From positions 1 through 15,570 of the forward strand of contig CAMJPH010000060.1 of NCBI GenBank assembly GCA_946407715.1: a stretch of 15,570 nt of DNA, read 5' to 3'. Under the pieces are notes generated by a model. It was not told the DNA's origin and made no database searches. It worked only from the letters and a program-made list of their open reading frames with translations. Each line of letters opens with the position of its first letter. Position 1 is the first letter of the stretch. The translations under genes and the position numbers were made by a program. This DNA comes from an uncultured Bacteroidales bacterium. GTDB lineage: Bacteria; Bacteroidota; Bacteroidia; Bacteroidales; WCHB1-69. Shown piece after piece: positions 14,559 through 15,570 of this stretch.

Positions 14559-15392
14559 TTAATCGCGAAGGCAACGGACAGAAAACCCGAAATCCTTGCG
14601 GCGATAGTACCTGTTCACGCCAACGTTTTTGTAGTACATGTAGCGGCGATAAGAATTAGTGCTGCTATACTCCGTAGAAGACCAAAAGTAGGCGTAACTG
14701 CCCGCATCGCCGAACGACGAATCGCCGCAGTTGCCTGCAGGAACGGCGGAAAAGCCCGATACATTGCGGAGAGCATTGCTGTAGTCACCAGGTGTGCCAG
14801 ACGTGGTGCTACTTAACCATTCATCGCCACCAGCAAGCTTACCCGCATGAGAGCCACGCCATCCACGGATAGTCTCATAACTCGTCTGCCAGTCCGATCC
14901 ACTCACAGTTGCCTCCATCGTGTTCCAATCCGCATCGCTCGGCAGATGCCAGCCCGCAGGACAGATGCCCCGGCGGTGGCCCGTAAAACTCACTGAGACC
15001 GCATTGCTTTCGAGAGTGTTCACGCTGGTCTCCCCATACGCTGTGTTAAACGTATCGACCGCGGCGTTCCAGTTGTACAGCAGGCCGTAGTTCATCGGTG
15101 CGTAGGTGGCCGAGTCATTGTCGTACCAAAACGCCTGCTTGCCCGTGTAGGTGTAACCTGCATTGGCGGCCGGGATGAGATACGTTCCTATGCTTGGCGA
15201 GGTGGTGGTCCGCAGGTTGTCGCGCATCCAGCACTGGTTGCCGATCTGCACCGTGGCATACACGTTGCCCTCGTGGTCGGTCACCGTGGGCGTGTTGGGG
15301 CAGGATTTCTCGTCCACAACAGCACCGCCACTCGCCAAGGCATTCACAACATTTTGCAGGCTGTCCAACTGTTGCTGCAAATTTTGAATCAA
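14559..15392 (-). CDS. FISUMP-domain (Fibrobacter succinogenes major paralogous domain) protein, probably 5'-truncated by an insertion
   Basis: The downstream, still open part encodes a short coiled coil (LIQNLQQQLDSLQNVVNAL) followed by a full FISUMP domain: DHEGNVYATVQIGNQCWMRD, YGLLYNWNAA, GICPAGWHLPSDADWNTME, a GGDEWLSSTTSGTPG loop, SYAYFWSSTEYS and the end KDFGFSVRCLRD. FISUMP domains occur on many secreted or surface proteins of Fibrobacter and Bacteroidota; their function is unknown. The only start in this stretch near the 5' end is a TTG at 15392-15390, and no signal peptide is present. The frame continues open upstream past it to a TAG at 15437-15435, which lies in a MITE-like element. 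The most likely reading is that the real gene begins beyond the window and was interrupted; whether the remnant is expressed is unknown. Confidence 0.75.
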   Translation of the reverse strand: MIQNLQQQLDSLQNVVNALASGGAVVDEKSCPNTPTVTDHEGNVYATVQIGNQCWMRDNLRTTTSPSIGTYLIPAANAGYTYTGKQAFWYDNDSATYAPMNYGLLYNWNAAVDTFNTAYGETSVNTLESNAVSVSFTGHRRGICPAGWHLPSDADWNTMEATVSGSDWQTSYETIRGWRGSHAGKLAGGDEWLSSTTSGTPGDYSNALRNVSGFSAVPAGNCGDSSFGDAGSYAYFWSSTEYSSTNSYRRYMYYKNVGVNRYYRRKDFGFSVRCLRD

Positions 15393-15409
15393 ACCTGTCA
15401 GATTACTTA

Positions 15410-15520
15410 CTAATTGAGTCCACTTGAAAAAGTGCTAAACCGGCAATATTCGATTTGTAATCGCTTGATTATCAGGATTTATTTTTGAACAAAACGACTT
15501 TTTCAAGTGGACTCCTAATT
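15410..15520. mobile_element. 99-bp MITE-like element with 18-bp terminal inverted repeats and 6-bp target duplication
   Basis: GAGTCCACTTGAAAAAGT at 15416-15433 is the exact reverse complement of bases 15497-15514. The 99-bp unit (15416-15514) is bordered on both sides by CTAATT (15410-15415 and 15515-15520), as expected for a target-site duplication. No room for a transposase, so it would be mobilised in trans by an IS with the same ends; I cannot name that family. The 105 bp added (element plus one duplication) is a multiple of three and places a single in-frame TAG at 15437-15435 in the host frame. Confidence 0.8.
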
Positions 15521-15569
15521 CAAGTTTCGCAAGCTTGTTTTTTGCAATAAGTACCTTTTCAAGTAGAAT
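15435..15569 (-). pseudogene. Upstream fragment of the interrupted FISUMP gene, partial at window edge
   Basis: Reading from the right edge on the minus strand, a frame runs ILLEKVLIAKNKLAKLEL, enters the element at the duplicated CTAATT, continues through it for 26 codons and stops at TAG (15437-15435). If element and one duplication copy are removed, this frame joins directly to VSNLTGLIQNLQQQLDSLQ without a stop. The hydrophobic a/d spacing of the coiled coil continues to at least the valine beside the junction. The visible upstream part is only about 17 codons, so openness alone is weak evidence; its first bases also resemble the element's terminal repeat. Confidence 0.45.
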
Positions 15570-15570
15570 C

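Overview
The window looks like a chromosomal segment from a member of the Bacteroidota, probably Bacteroidales-like. Signs of this are TAnnTTTG-type -7 promoter elements, A-rich leaders without strong Shine-Dalgarno sequences, an archaeal/eukaryal-type single-chain glycyl-tRNA synthetase, a PorT-like barrel protein, a DUF1573 protein, an ECF sigma factor and a FISUMP-domain protein. This assignment rests on recognised families only; no search was run.

Layout. Positions 1-62 hold the tail of an unidentified plus-strand gene, followed by a cluster of GC-rich hairpins (84-143). Two plus-strand genes follow: mpl (cell-wall peptide recycling) and a secreted DUF1573 protein with its own likely promoter inside the end of mpl. 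A 20-bp perfect-stem bidirectional terminator (2800-2847) separates them from the rest of the window, which is all on the minus strand. Reading in the direction of transcription (right to left), the minus-strand genes are: a FISUMP-domain protein, hldA/rfaE1, a PorT-like barrel protein, glyS, a five-repeat DUF349 protein, a DUF2147 protein, an S4-domain Hsp15-like protein, a PrsW-family membrane protease, pyrD (type 1B), a secreted PCMD-like protein overlapping pyrD by 7 bp, an outer-membrane barrel protein, an ECF sigma factor, and a single-TM putative anti-sigma protein overlapping the sigma gene.

Most genes are housekeeping or envelope functions. The less ordinary content is in the non-coding DNA. 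(1) Five consecutive intergenic gaps between 7419 and 12541 each contain arrays of degenerate repeats with a 7-nt period (6-7 nt in one). Two of them are arranged as a forward array followed by its inverted counterpart, which could fold into hairpins able to pair in several registers. (2) At 15416-15514 lies a 99-bp MITE-like element with 18-bp perfect terminal inverted repeats and a 6-bp target duplication (CTAATT). It appears to have inserted into the coiled-coil region of the FISUMP gene. Removing the element and one duplication copy gives an uninterrupted reading frame to the window edge, while the inserted copy carries one in-frame TAG. (3) An identical 17-bp promoter-like sequence lies upstream of both the DUF349 gene and hldA. 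No tRNA, rRNA, CRISPR array or complete insertion sequence was seen.
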